Source of the DNA: Antedon mediterranea
Taxonomy: Eukaryota > Echinodermata > Crinoidea > Comatulida > Antedonidae
NCBI RefSeq assembly: GCF_964355755.1
Contig: NC_092680.1
Span: 5,495,001-5,559,000 of the forward strand
DNA length: 64,000 bases
Direction: 5' to 3'
In this document: in pieces, positions 36,201 to 49,200 of the stretch
Numbering within the stretch: the first letter of the stretch is position 1
Layout: the number at the start of each line of letters is the position of its first letter
Position numbers and translations under genes: made by a program
The notes under the pieces: model-generated
The model's database searches: none
Seen by the model: the letters and a program-made list of their open reading frames with translations, nothing else
Told to the model about the DNA's origin: nothing

Positions 36201-39200
36201 CACCTTTGTTCATCCTTCAATCTTTCCTAAATGTATTACAATTGTTGTATAATACTCTCATTTCATATAATATATAATACATTTCTATTAATACATGTTA
36301 TTTTCAATAAATCCATCATACTTAACATCTAATATTCAATTAACAATGTTTGTTTTTTTCTTCTGATTAGAACAATCAGTTGTATTCTTTTTGTAACATA
36401 TTATCATTATTTTTTTTGTATCTATCCTATTCTTATATATAATTTCTACTAGTACTGATTTCTTCTTTGTATACATATAATCTATTCTAACACATTCCCA
36501 TTCTCTTAGCATTTTTTTTCATTTTTTTATAGATATTTACAATCATAGTATACTATTACCGTTGCATTTGTTTCGATCAAACATATATTCAATTAACAAT
36601 GCATATTCTCTCTTTTAACTGTAAATTACTACTTACTAGCTATTTAAACTAACAAAATGTTAATATTGCTTTTTATTTTGAATAACAAATTATTTTCATT
36701 TACCATTGCTTTATATTTTAAATGAATTCACTTTTCAACTGAGTTTCTTTTGCCTTATTGTTACATAAAATTAATGTTGCATGAATTAGTGAATGAGTCA
36801 AAGATATATGATAAAAACCATAAAATATTTAACTACATAAAATGTCGTATATTATGTTACCAATCTTAGTACAAATATTGCACATTCCTTGCGATTAGTT
36901 CATTATGAAAGACATTAATAAGATTGTTTTTATGGTTACTGTGTTTAAATTTACATATTGAGAATTTATCAATAAAAATAACTTTATTTATATATTTATA
37001 ATTCATTCTTTGTGCGTAAAATCCAAACATAACATGTTCTAACTAACATTATTTATATCTGTGTCCCAGAGTCTCCTGTTTATGGGATGAACTGAGACGA
37101 AATATAATGATAAATATAGAGTTAACGTTTTAATGCCGATTTAACATGTTTAATGTATTGTCTTTTTTCAACTTGTTGTGTGACCACAGTATCAGCTCGA
37201 TCAAAAAGAGTCCTAATCACACTAAGTTTGTGCTCTAGTGGGTGATGGGAGTCAAAGGCCAGATATTGGTCAGTGTGAGTTGGTTTTCTTTACACACTGG
37301 CCTCTAACCTCCCATCGAATTGTCTTTTCACAAGCGTATCAAGAAAGGGCAACCGTCCGTCTTTTTCAAGATCGTTGGTGAACTTTATGTGTGGATTCTG
37401 GCTGTTAATATGTTCAGTAAATTCTTAAATTTTGGATCTGTCGATAATCACATAAGTGTCGTCCACATATTGAAACCACACTTTCGGACCACTTTTCACA
37501 GATTTTACAGCTTTAAGTTCAAAATCTTCGATATACATGTTCGCGATGATTGGACTAACAGGAGATCCCATAGCGCAACCATGATCTTTCAAAAGTCTAT
37601 GACTCTCTACTAGAAACACCAAGTAGGACGCCACCTACGTCCAGAAGTAAGGAGTCAATCAGTCGCTGAGGAAGCCAAACAATTAATTACGAAAATTTGA
37701 AATTAGTGAGTGTTGTAGAACAGTATTAACCTTTATTTTAATATTTTCCACCGACATTCTGCAGCCCAATCGAAACATTATCTTAAGCCACAAACTTAAT
37801 ACAATGTGACGATTTTCCAAGTATTCGAGAACCAGGATAAAGTATGTGAACTGTGTTGAGCAATGTGCTCTATTGATAAGATATGCTTCTCTGATTTAAT
37901 GGTGTATCTTATTGAATTGAAATGAGAGAGGTAGACAGAAAAGAATTACTTAAGGAATACTTTAATTTTAGGCTATCAACGAGAGCTGAATTATCGCAGA
38001 CAAGATGGATCATATAGTGCTTTTGGTCAATCCGACTACGACGGTAGTACCTGGTAAGTTGTTGGAGAGCTGATTGACACCTTTAAGTTACATAAAGATG
38101 TATACAAAAAAAAATAAACAAAAATATGTAAATGTGTTCTTCTATTACCACAATTATTGCATACATGCAAACAAATATTTTTAAAAATGAGGTAGAGTAA
38201 GTAGATAAAAATGTTGAGTTATCAATGTTTCTTCATTTGGATTTTTCTTTTAAAATAACAATAACCATTATATCTATAGGTTAACAGCGTTCGTATTAAG
38301 AACTTTTGCAGAATCTGATGAATTCATTGAAATAGATAGCAACCTAATGAGAGAGAGTCTGTCGTGGTTGATAAACCAACAAAACAAGAAAACAGGCTGC
38401 ATCATGTCAAGAGGAACTCTATTTAACAAGGCTATGAAGGTATGCCTAGGAGGCCTATTTGACTTACATAAACGAATAATATTAACATCATGCATCAGGG
38501 CAGCTAGTTACTCGGAATATTTGGTAGCATTTTGAACAACTTTAAGCATAGTGCATGTAATTCATGCTCAATGTAATGACATTGGCTTCAATATCTAGGC
38601 CTACTAAGGGCGAATGATATTCAGTATATCTCTCACTATTTCTCATTTATGCAAATATTCTTGTGGATTATCGATAGGGTGGTGTTTCAGATGAAATAAC
38701 GTTGACCGCATATACTTTGATAACAATGACTGAAGCTGTTGGCCAGAAGTTGGTAAATATTAGGTTTATTGTCTAAATAATTTATAAAAGAGCATAATCC
38801 AAAGCATTCAAATAGGTAATTTTCTATATTTTCTTACATTCTTATTTCTCAGAACAGCGGTATTGATCTGGCTAGCAAATGTCTTGTCAATCGATGGGAT
38901 GACGTTGATTCGGGTATTCGGAATGACTCTTATTCGGTTGCATTGCTGGCGTACGCATTCAAACTCTCTAAACACGTCCGTTACCAAGAAGTGCTTAGGC
39001 AATTAAATGAACTTGCAATTGAAGAAAGTAAGATTCAATATACCTTAAAGAAATAATCGATACAATTACTGCTTTGTCAATTTTAAAATAAATATAATAG
39101 TTAAATAATAACATTATTTTAATAGATGGATTAATACACTGGGAACGTCCTGAAGGTCTAAGACCTAAGAACACATGTTATTACTGCCGAGCATCTTCAG

Positions 39201-41435
39201 CGGAGGTAGAAATGACTGCTTACGCTCTTCTGGCGCTTGATTTAGAAGTTGGCGCCGACCTAATAGAAGCATTAAAGATCTCTAAATGGCTTATTAAACA
39301 ACAGAATGCCAATGGTGGATATTCGTCTACCCAGGTTTGTACAGCCATCACTTTATTGTTACTTAATTGTTTCGTACCATTGCTACAAATTAACTCGATA
39401 ACTTTCTTTTACAATGTATTTAATCTAACAGGACACAGTGATTGCGTTAAAAGCACTTTCATATTTTTCCGAGGCACTTTACACATGGGAAACTACCCAG
39501 ATGAGTATCACAGCGACCTCGTCGGCTGGAGGTGAAACTGAAACATTTGAATTAGACTCCTCTAATCGCCTGTTACTACAGAAAATGGACATAGAAAAAG
39601 CGCCAACAACGGTTGATATAGAGTCTTCCGGGACTGGGTGTGCTCTTATAAAGGTACTATACATATGTATATTATAAAAGAACAAACGAAAATAGAGAAA
39701 CTCTGAAAACAATCTAGTAGGAGTAAAATGAAAAGTGAAAATAAGTCACCTAGAAAGTTTCTAGAATTATAATATATATATAATATTATATATCCTAGGT
39801 TCAAACACTCTACAACATCTATGAAAAACCAGAAGTGGAAGTAGAACCATTCAGTATCAGTGTCGAATCAATCCCAGATGAAAAGCTGGGATGCCAGAAA
39901 CAGACTGTCCGAATTACCGTATCGTAAGTTATAATTTATAACAAAACAGTAACGGCAATCACATACACTGGATAAGAAAAAAATATTCGCTGCGTCAGGA
40001 TGCAGATAAAGCAATGATTATAAGGTTGATACACCTTGATACGCCACAAACAGCAAATACTACTGTAGCATAACCTAAAAGTAGATTTGGACACACAACA
40101 AGATAATGATTCTCTATAAAATGAAAATCTTTTTAATGTTGATATTTAATTCAATTAATTCAATTCCATTTATTTCTACACAATACACAATAACATACAG
40201 GATAATAAATACGATAAAGTAATCATGTGGGGGAGGGTCATATAAGTCAGAAAGACTTTAATTTGACCCACACCACGAATACGAAAAAGAAAAAAAATAC
40301 ATTAAACTAATAATAAATAAAAGAAAACAAAGCTACAATTTCTATTTAAACCACTTTTTCCAATCTTAACTGGTCTTATGAAATACGTTCATCATATCTT
40401 GAAAGTAGTAGTAGTAGTAGTATACTAATTTGAATTCGACAGGTACAATGGTGAAGACCAAGTATCCAGTATGTCGATTGTGGAGGTTAAGCTTGTTTCT
40501 GGATACTATGCGGATAAAGATTCACTTAAAAGTCATGACACACTTGGATTCAAAAGATATGAAGCTAATGGTAACATGCTCGAGTTTTATTTTGATGAGG
40601 TAATTCGTATTTAAATCTAATTAATATATTTTTTTTAAAACGTTGTGTACGTTTATCTATGCCATAAATTACTTAATAACGCACATATACCTTCTACACA
40701 TCTTCTGTATTATAGACTATTAGTTATTATTATTAGTTATAAAGACATCATAAAAGACATACAAATATATGAAATATGTTTTTGATTTGTAGACCTACTG
40801 AGTTACGTAGAAGAATTAAAATTCATATTAATTTGTTTCAATTTCAGTTCACCTCTGAACCATTAAGCTTTGAATTTGATGTGGTACAAGAAATAAAAGT
40901 AAAGAATTCTAAGCCTGGAATAGTAACCGTGTATGACTATTATGAAGCAGGTAGGATACCATTGTAGCAATATTGTATTAAAACAAATATTTATATACAT
41001 TCAACAAAAATGTATATTGTTGATCCATGTTATACATTCTTGTTATTCTCTCTGCTATTTTAATTTTAATTTCATCGTGTTTTGCCAATTGTTTTCTCTG
41101 TTTTAAGGTAACTAATCTATTTTAAAAAACATATTTGAAAAACATAAATAGTTTCCTTCCATACGATCTAATTTATTTATATGTTTCATATTCTGTTTTA
41201 ATGTTTGTGAGTTGTGCGGAGATTACATCTTAAAAACTAGCAACTTATCCTGCTTACTTACTACCATAGTAGGCAGAAATATAAAAATAAGAAAGATGCT
41301 GAATTTGATGTTGAGAAGAATGAGGAGAAAAAGAAGAAGATCGTGATGATATTGTCTATAAATTTAATAGTATTTTGTTTACTTTGTCTTTTTACAGAAT
41401 TGAAGTCTGTTAAATCCTACAAGTTTTGTCGGTAG
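23697..41435 (+). CDS. A2M-like thioester protein, copy C, frameshifted in exon 2 (possible pseudogene)
   Basis: Same 32-exon gene as copies B and D: 23697-24262, 24552-24743, 25048-25210, 25504-25559, 25967-26153, 26369-26453, 26879-26984, 27115-27244, 27347-27456, 28468-28644, 28950-29180, 29362-29500, 29926-30098, 30414-30563, 30846-31031, 31881-31944, 32509-32671, 33479-33713, 33956-34097, 34286-34410, 34802-34943, 35268-35444, 37972-38053, 38280-38439, 38678-38752, 38853-39027, 39126-39334, 39432-39653, 39799-39923, 40443-40599, 40848-40950, 41398-41435. Exon 2 is 192 nt instead of 193: an A6 run is A5 near 24622-24626, giving a stop at 24649-24651 after about 221 residues. All other exon lengths fit an open frame and all splice sites look good, so either a recent lesion or a homopolymer error is possible. 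GCGEQ is at 35334-35348. The first 16 exons resemble B; exon 17 onward resembles D. Confidence 0.85.
24617..24651 (+). other. Frameshift and premature stop in copy C exon 2
   Basis: B and D read TATCTT followed by six A and CCT (YLKKPTN); C has five A. The frame then runs KNLQTLKSE and stops at TAG 24649-24651. Skipping exon 2 cannot rescue the frame, because exon 1 ends in phase 2 and exon 3 starts in phase 0. Confidence 0.85.
31074..31490 (+). repeat. Degenerate GAGGTGGTC minisatellite in intron 15 of copy C
   Basis: Near-identical to the block in copy B. Confidence 0.75.
31500..31679 (+). mobile_element. SINE in intron 15 of copy C
   Basis: The same insertion and flanks as in B, nearly identical in sequence. 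Confidence 0.7.
32509..32671 (+). other. Copy C exon 17: bait region, distinct sequence
   Basis: 163 nt after the acceptor GATAG. The first part is acidic ([19 protein letters not shown]) and unlike B, then [14 protein letters not shown] and NIRTYFPET follow. The intron before it resembles B; the first exon bases (AACACAACGTGGAAAG) resemble D. Confidence 0.82.
34530..34622 (+). repeat. About 16-bp minisatellite in intron 20 of copy C
   Basis: Imperfect ACTAACTGCGCATACC units, as in B. Confidence 0.8.
35514..37741 (-). mobile_element. Truncated Penelope-like element in intron 22 of copy C, with internal insert
   Basis: The same insertion as in B. RT remnant at 37634-37425 (YVDDTYVI), GIY-YIG at 36045-35671 ([18 protein letters not shown]; the second Cys is replaced by Ser). 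RT and endonuclease are separated by an extra AT-rich segment of about 970 bp. The terminal inverted repeat is kept. Confidence 0.87.
36165..37144. repeat. About 970-bp insert in the Penelope-like element, copy C, between 9-bp direct repeats
   Basis: CGTTTTAAT occurs at 36165-36173 and again at 37136-37144; copy B has a single CGTTTTAAT at this point with the reading frame running through. The insert is AT-rich, with no coding potential I recognise and no clear terminal inverted repeats. The same insert is in D. A 9-bp duplication suggests transposition, but a deletion in B between the repeats is also possible. Confidence 0.6.
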
Positions 41436-41503
41436 TCACTTTACCACCAGTATATGAGAGATGCCACTAACCAGTAGATTAGTTAAAAACATAATAATTG
41501 ATC

Positions 41504-41509
41504 AATAAA
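41504..41509 (+). promoter_or_regulatory. Polyadenylation signal, copy C
   Basis: AATAAA about 70 nt after the stop at 41433-41435. Confidence 0.75.
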
Positions 41510-41815
41510 GTTTTCTATGATTAAATTTACAGTTAATCTTTGATGAGACTACTATCTTCATCTTTTTTTTAATATTGTTAATTGTAACCCTTCGACATAA
41601 TCGTAAAGTGGAAAATTATAGTTATAAAACAAAACGTTTCTAAACTAGTCCAGTTCCTTTTATGGTTGAACTTTTGAACAAAATTTAACTTATTTATTTT
41701 TGCTTGTATTTTTTTTACGTAACTGCTGTCTAACTTACTCGTATTTATATTTTGTTGATTGTGTCTATGGTTTAAATATTTTTAGTTGCGTGGACGCGAC
41801 TCTATAGTTCACTAT

Positions 41816-41869
41816 GTCGGTCAGTCGGTCGGTCGGTCGGTCGATCAGTCTGTCTGTCTGTCGGTCCGG
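41816..41869 (+). repeat. (TCGG)n/(TCTG)n microsatellite, C-D intergenic
   Basis: The same repeat with a different mix of units (more TCGG). Confidence 0.85.
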
Positions 41870-42635
41870 TATCACTATGCGTTTTAGCACGCGACTTATG
41901 GCTGTTGGCCTTGTTAATTGTGTGATACATATGCAATTCAGCCATGTGCTGCCATGTATGTACTTTTTATGTGAATTTTGAATAAATATACCAAGATGTG
42001 ATGTCTATTACGTCATTAAAGATATCTAATAACAATGGAGGTGATCGATCCAATAGTATAGTGTATCTTACACTTATATTCTCATTGTATTGTAACACTT
42101 TTCATTCATTTATTAATTCATTTGATCAAAATCACATACAACAAGTAACAGATTCATGAATAAAACAGCATTAAAAACAACATGTAAAACAATAAAAATA
42201 TATGCAATAATTAAGATTATACATTTTGGAAATGATATAAATAATTAAGATATTTAAAACCGTATAAAACTATATGTTTACAATATTGAAATATTGGATG
42301 GAACATTTCCCTCTCCCAAAACTAAAAATTTCAGAAATACTTCTTCTATAATCTTTTCCCTATTTAAAAAAAATTGACTGAAATGAAACCTTTTAAAAGA
42401 TAGAAATAATAAAAAAAGAAATTGACTGTTTATTTTGGAAAGGAACTGAAGTCCCACTATGTAGGAGGTATATTAATTGTAGCATGAATTAGTACATAAA
42501 ACAGTGTCGACTATAACTTTTAATAACATCCGATATGCAGACCTAGAATTTTTGGAGGTACCTTAAGCCTTACTCTGACGTAAATCTTCTACAACCGATT
42601 ACTAACGCTGTGACCTTTTAATTTGTCGGTAAGCC

Positions 42636-42643
42636 TATATAAA
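42636..42643 (+). promoter_or_regulatory. TATA box, copy D
   Basis: TATATAAA about 60 bp before ATG 42703, in a promoter almost identical to those of B and C. Confidence 0.7.
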
Positions 42644-42702
42644 GCCACCTCAGAAAGTCATCACCCGTTGATTGGTATACAGTACTTGGATCCCGGTCAA
42701 AG

Positions 42703-43223
42703 ATGACTAGTTATCGCAAACTTATCTTTTTATTGTGCATTTTACACGGCTTCTTTGAGGTACATTCAAATAATGAGACTGAAGCTAGATCTGCAGACAC
42801 TGACACGGCACCTAAAGACACTGAAGTAACACCTACATACACTGACCCAAAACCTACAGACACTGAAGCAACACCTACAGGCATTGATTTAACACTTATA
42901 GGCACTGATTTAACACCTACAGACATTAAAGCATCACCTACAGACACTTACTCAACACCTACAGACACTGAAACAACACCTACAGGCACTGAAGCAACAC
43001 CTACATACACTGAAGCATCACCTACGGACACTGGCCCAACATCTGCAGACACTGAAGCATCACCTACAGACAATGAAGGAACACCTACATACACTGAAGC
43101 AACATCTACAGGCACTGAATCAACAGGTACACATGAGGATGGTAATACAAGTGATGTCAGTTCAAGTGATTATCCATACTCAAGTGATAAATCAAGCGAA
43201 GTTCAAAATGACGAACATACCGA
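42703..43223 (+). other. Copy D exon 1: signal peptide plus mucin-like VNTR
   Basis: About 14 heptad units; 105 nt (five 21-bp units) shorter than B and in frame. The signal peptide and linker are otherwise nearly identical to the other copies. Confidence 0.86.
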
Positions 43224-46200
43224 GTAAGTAATCATTGTTTTAGTTTTGTATTTTAATTCCCAAGCACAGTCGTCGCAGGCATACAGTAGGCCTATTACAT
43301 AAAGAGTGCCTAATTAATATTGAAGGTAACCGATATATAAACCACAGAAAAGGTAATAGATTAGTAATTTCATTTCGAATGCGGTTTATTACGGACAAGC
43401 ATACTAACGTTTTCATATACCCTGTATCTGGCATGATGATTAAATTGTTATACAACACAGACTTGCCAGGCCTATACATTATAGATATTGGTGTTTTCTA
43501 TGATTTTTAGAGGATATCTTATAACTACATCGCAACGATGGATATCAGACAGTATAGAAATTATATGCGTTGCGTATCTTAAAAAACCTACAAACGTTGA
43601 AATCAGAGTAGAGAACACGTACAGTAATTGGTGGTATCCAAGATTTTCCATGTATCATTCACAAACATTCCATGAAGGCGGAAGCGATTGTTTCGAAGTA
43701 AAGGTAAAAGGAAACATATTCTTATTCTATATATTTCTTTATGTTTTTAAACGGATATAAAAATTGTGTACGCTTCATTACCAACACTAAGCAAGTGCTA
43801 CGGCATGGCGATTTAGTAGTGGGGTGATGTTATACAGAAAGTAATCAAAGCACAGTGTACATAATTCCCACCTCCAAGCAGAACTCGTATACATCCATGC
43901 TCTTGAGGCTACTCATTAAGCTAATAGCCTGGCAAAAGATTTTGTTATTTAGTTTATTTGACCATTGAATACTATGATAATGCTACTTATTAACTAAAAT
44001 AATGTAGGTTCCTGAAATGTCAGCACGGTACAGGTTGTCGGTGACATTGAGTGCACTTATAACGACTGCTGACGCAGAGATTGAACGGCAGATGAAAATC
44101 CGCATCTATAGGGAACAAGTGGAAACATACATACAGACTGACAAACCAAAATACAGTGCTGGACAAGAAGGTAACATGCTAAATGTAACAAGATTGATAA
44201 TTTCAAATGTTACTGTACATAGGGTCCTACTAGTAATCCTTTCCGAAAACAAACACATTATTCAACACACATTAAGGACATGGTAATCCCATGGTTATTG
44301 TGTTGTTAAAGTAAATATGTAAAATATTTATAATTGAGTAAGAATGAAAATGCTTCATCTATCGTCTGATGATGACCGTATTGATATCACCATTTGTAAA
44401 GAAAAAAAATAGAAATACTGAAGTGTTACATGTTTCTCGTCATTTTCAGTTAAATTTCGAATGTTGTCTATCAAATCACTGTCATTAAAGGTTGTGAAGA
44501 ACAATGTAAGTATAAAATAAATGTGATATCATTGCACGAGTGGTTGATGCAATAGTTGTCTATGCAATATTTAATTGTGAAGTAGTATACCTATTATTTT
44601 CAAGACAAGGTCAGGGTTTATATTAAATAAGTGGAGTAGAACTTTTAAGGGTATACATTCGAATCTCAATCAAGTGTCCTCTTTGTCCAAAATATGTGTC
44701 CAAAAGGAGAGGTTCTATTTTGCAGTACACTTTTCTTCAGAAAACATATGACGATTAAAAACATTTTGAAGTGTTAGGAACCGGCAAGGTTATAAAAACG
44801 TCCAAATTCTCTACAACATCATAAATCTACAAATTTTCGGGCCATAGTTAGTTACTTTTTATCAGATACCAACAATTCAGTAGATGTCTTACTGCATATT
44901 TTGTGTTGAAGATACCAAGCATCTGGATTGAAGCTCCGAATGACATTCGAGTTAGGCAGTGGGTAGATGTGAAAGCAGACGAGGGTCTTGTTGATCTACA
45001 GATGCTATTGTCTGATGAACCAATACTAGGGACGTGGACAATAAAAGCAATGGTTGCCGACAGAACAGTCACACAAACATTCGTTGTAGAGGAATACGGT
45101 AGGTCCATCAGTTGGAAACATACGTCTAAATTAGACATTATTAAATTTATCTGCCGATTCCATCAATCCAAATGACAAAGACCAAGCCAAGCAAAAAAGC
45201 TTGCCACACTCTACATATTGGAGAGGCGTCGTTATAAACCATTACTTGAGTGAGACGAACATTTGAGTCTTTGTTGTTCCATATGATTTATAAAAGAGTT
45301 TTTTTTTCAGTTTTACCAAAGTTTGAAATTCTGTTTGATACACCTTCATCTATTTACGTCCGTGATGAAACTTTTAAAGTCAAAGTTTGCGGAATGTGAG
45401 TATAAACACGTTTTCTTTGGAATAATCATTAAAACAAAAGTTCTTAAAAAAAAAATTGTATTTATAATTTCTCAATATTTCTTCATAAAGTGTCATTACG
45501 GCACAAGAAGCCAATATCAAATGACTAATTTTCAACATTCAATAGTATACATACATATCATGTACTGTATACTAAAATCACAATAATATAATATGTTTCA
45601 ATATTTAAATGAGTCGATTCGGGATTCTTATTATTTACAGCACCAGCAAAATCAGACTCACTATAGATATAATTGTATTTTATGATTTTTTTTTTCTAAT
45701 ATCTTCAAATTTTATAATTCGTCAATGAAGAAAATAATTAAATGTCATCTGGAGCATTTGGTATTACTGTCAAATTTTCATATTATGGGCGTATTGTTAA
45801 ATTATTAAATACTTATTATAGGTATACATACGGACAACCCGTCAGAGGATCTGTTAATTTTACCGTTTGTTTTAAACATTCACATGACGATTGTAACCCA
45901 GAAACTACTGTAGTCAAATATGCTAAAGTAAGTAAAATCTTGCTCGAGTTATTTGTATACTCAATATAGACCGGAACATTAAATTAGCGCCCCCTCTGTC
46001 GCTCTATGTACAGTTTCTGTAGGTAATTCATTTATGATTTATTTTTAGGATACTGGTTCAGATGGATGTGGTGAATTTGATTTGACTTCAGAAGAACTTA
46101 AATGGGACAGAACTAATTATTACTATTATTATGAAAGACAACAATTATCTGTCAATGCAAAATTTACTGAAGCTGGAACCGGTATGTAATAACATTTTAT

Positions 46201-49200
46201 ATTACTCTGTAGTATTGGAACGTTTCTGTTGTTAAACAGCGTATGTTAAATTATTGATAAATTACCATTTTCAGACATCACTTTGACCAGCTCATCGCTG
46301 TCAACAACTATTAAAACAACGGCAGTACAAATAGAGATAACAGGTATAAGCTATTACAAGCCCGGCATTGAATACAATGGAAAGGTAAAAGACAATTGAG
46401 AAAAATTGTTCACGCTCCATAAGGCCAATTATATTAAAGCTGCGGTAAAGGCAGTTCAGGAAACTTGGTTAAATTTGATGTGTTGAACATCCACGCAATT
46501 TAACTGAAGGTTAAAATAATATTTAATATTTGTTATACTGTACCTATTTTGACCTAAAATAAAAATAGTGGAAATGTAGTTCAAGGATTCTAGCCAAAGT
46601 ATGAACACATATGTGTATTTATGTACATAACATGAACTATACTATTCGATGCGTATTTTTTTAAAAACGCTATTTAAAGATGTATTGTCCCCTTAAAAAA
46701 ATATTTAGAACACAATTTTTGTTGAATATGCCATTTTAATATAACATAATAGTTATCCACTTTGACCAAAAATTGGATCGAAAAAAAAATGTATTTACCT
46801 GAAAAAAAACTGTAATTTAAAGCAAAATTTGTCAAATTGGCCAGCTAATGGGTTTTTGGTTGAATTTAACCATTTATTTTGGCATTTTAGAAGTTAAAAC
46901 ATTTTTTGTTCACGTTTTTTTTTAAAGGAAGTGATAACTTCATTAAAACTACAGAATAACACATTAAAAGTCTGATTTAATTAATCTTCATTGTTCATGT
47001 TTTCTTTAAGTGTATTGGATGTTTCAAATAGGCTATTTAAATAAGGATTTTAAACTTTGATATAGTACCGTATGGTTTCTACTTTATTCATTCCTTCATT
47101 CATTCTTTATTTAGCATTTAAAATCGAAATACATTTAAAACAAAGGTAACAAAAACAAGGCAGGTGGACATCTAAGGAGGCAAGGATAAGCAGAAGCAAT
47201 TAAAATCGCTGTAGCTCGCAGGCTTGCTTATCCATCCTTAGACATCCAGTACATAAAGATAAATAAAATACACATTAATGATCCAAATATAAATAAATTC
47301 TAATTAAGTGACAATGTATTAAAACCGTTTAAGAATCAGTTTTCATTTTTTTTTTTTCAATTTTTGATTTTGAAAATATCCTATTTTGATTTCACAGGTC
47401 TTTATAAAGAATGTGGATGGAAGTCCAGCTAATGGTATTAATACAACAATACATATACAGGAAAAACGCGAATCTGACGTAATTCATGTATTCAACAGCT
47501 TCTCGAATAAAGGAGTTGTAACATTTAGTTTTGATGCGCCTATTGATACGGCTATTACTTCTCTGCTAATTACGGTAATTACAACCAGGAAAGAATGAAA
47601 TTCACTGTTATAACATCATTCGATGATATTAATTTTTATTCTTATTCATTATTAATTATTATTATCTGGCGCTATCGATATTCAAAAATAGATATAAGAT
47701 ATCATTTTTGTAGCTTTTGTTTTAAATCTATTATGATGTTTTGGAAAATAGCAGTTTGTCGTAGGGTTGGTGGAAAGATGTGTTACTTTATAACGTTATA
47801 ACGTTGATTGTTATCTTGGTAATGCTCGCCTATGAACGCCTATCACCCTTTTTATTGGAGCACTACGTATATTCTAGGTAACAGCAGAAGGATATAAAAC
47901 ACAAACCTACGAAGATGTCTATGGGTATTATAGAATTAGAAACAATCCATCTAATACAAAGAGAATCTCTGCCTTCTATTCGCCTAGTGGAAGTTTCCTG
48001 AACATCAAGCCAGTGCCAAATGAAATCAACTTTGGCGGTAATCATACTTTTGATGTTGATTACACCATTCCGACTGGCGCTAACAAAACAATCAATGTTA
48101 AGTATATGGTAAGTGTTAATATAGTGTACTAGTTACTGTAAAATGTATAAAGGTTCGTGGAATCCTTGTGTGTACTTTAAAAACTGGCGGTAATAATCTC
48201 ATTAATTTTAAAATGTATTCATTTTTTGACAAATGTATTTGATAAATTTAAACTCTATACAATAATTAATGTTTATTGAATATAACTAGGTCACTGCTAG
48301 AGCTGCTGTAGCAACATTTGGCAGTTTAGAGGTGAAGATGCCTTCTTGTTCTCGTCAAGAGAAAAGATCTCGTCAGCTAATTTGGCCTTCATACGATTAT
48401 TTTATTTCCAGACCAGAAGATGAATCAGGTATATATATATATATTATGGATTTCAATATTTGCAGCAATAATATTTCACTAAAGGGTTTGTAAAGGTATT
48501 ATATAGATTTACGTATGCAAAAAATGTGAAATCCAAAAATGGCTTTCATTTATTTTTTATTGTTTTTATCTTTTTCCTTCTGGCTTGAGAAACCTTGGTC
48601 TTTTTTAAAAAAATATCCACACATTGGAAATCCAACTGCCATAGTGTTTTTTTTAAATATTTTTTAATCTGGGAATAAATCCTTTCTTTGTATGCCTTAT
48701 AGATTATACTTTATATATTACTTTATGGAATTTGTAAATTATTTTTTTTGTTTATTGCTTAAAAAACAAAAAACAAATGGACCAGTCGCAATATAGTTAA
48801 TATGGCAGAATACAATACCACCAGAATACATACTTCATTTCTTCTGTTGCAGTGATAGGATTGAAACCATTGCCACCAACATGTCAATTCTCGTTTAAGT
48901 TACCTATTGATGTCAATTCTAAAATGTCACCAGACGCCAAACTTCTAATTTACTACGCTCGTGAGGATAGAGAAATTGTTGCCGATTCAATTAAATTTAA
49001 AGTTGTCAGAGGTCTATCTAATCAGGTATTTTTTGTCAGCTGAAACTGATCAGAATCCCGGTTGATCAAGAATTTTGAAATAATAAGAGTACCCAGGCTT
49101 AAAACAATTAATCTAATAATTATGTTTTTTAAATTTTTTTAATGGTTTCCTCTCAAATCTATACAGGTAGGCAGGAGGGACAGCATGGGTATTTAGTATC

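Larger units (their letters stand above)
41436..42702. other. Intergenic region C-D with copy D promoter
   Basis: The same content and order as the A-B spacer; no gene seen. Confidence 0.8.

Noticed and set aside
36023-37144. The 970-bp insert as a spliceosomal intron of the Penelope-like element
   Set aside because: On the - strand the boundary has GTTAAC on one side but no AG acceptor at the other; the 9-bp direct repeat fits insertion or repeat-mediated deletion better.
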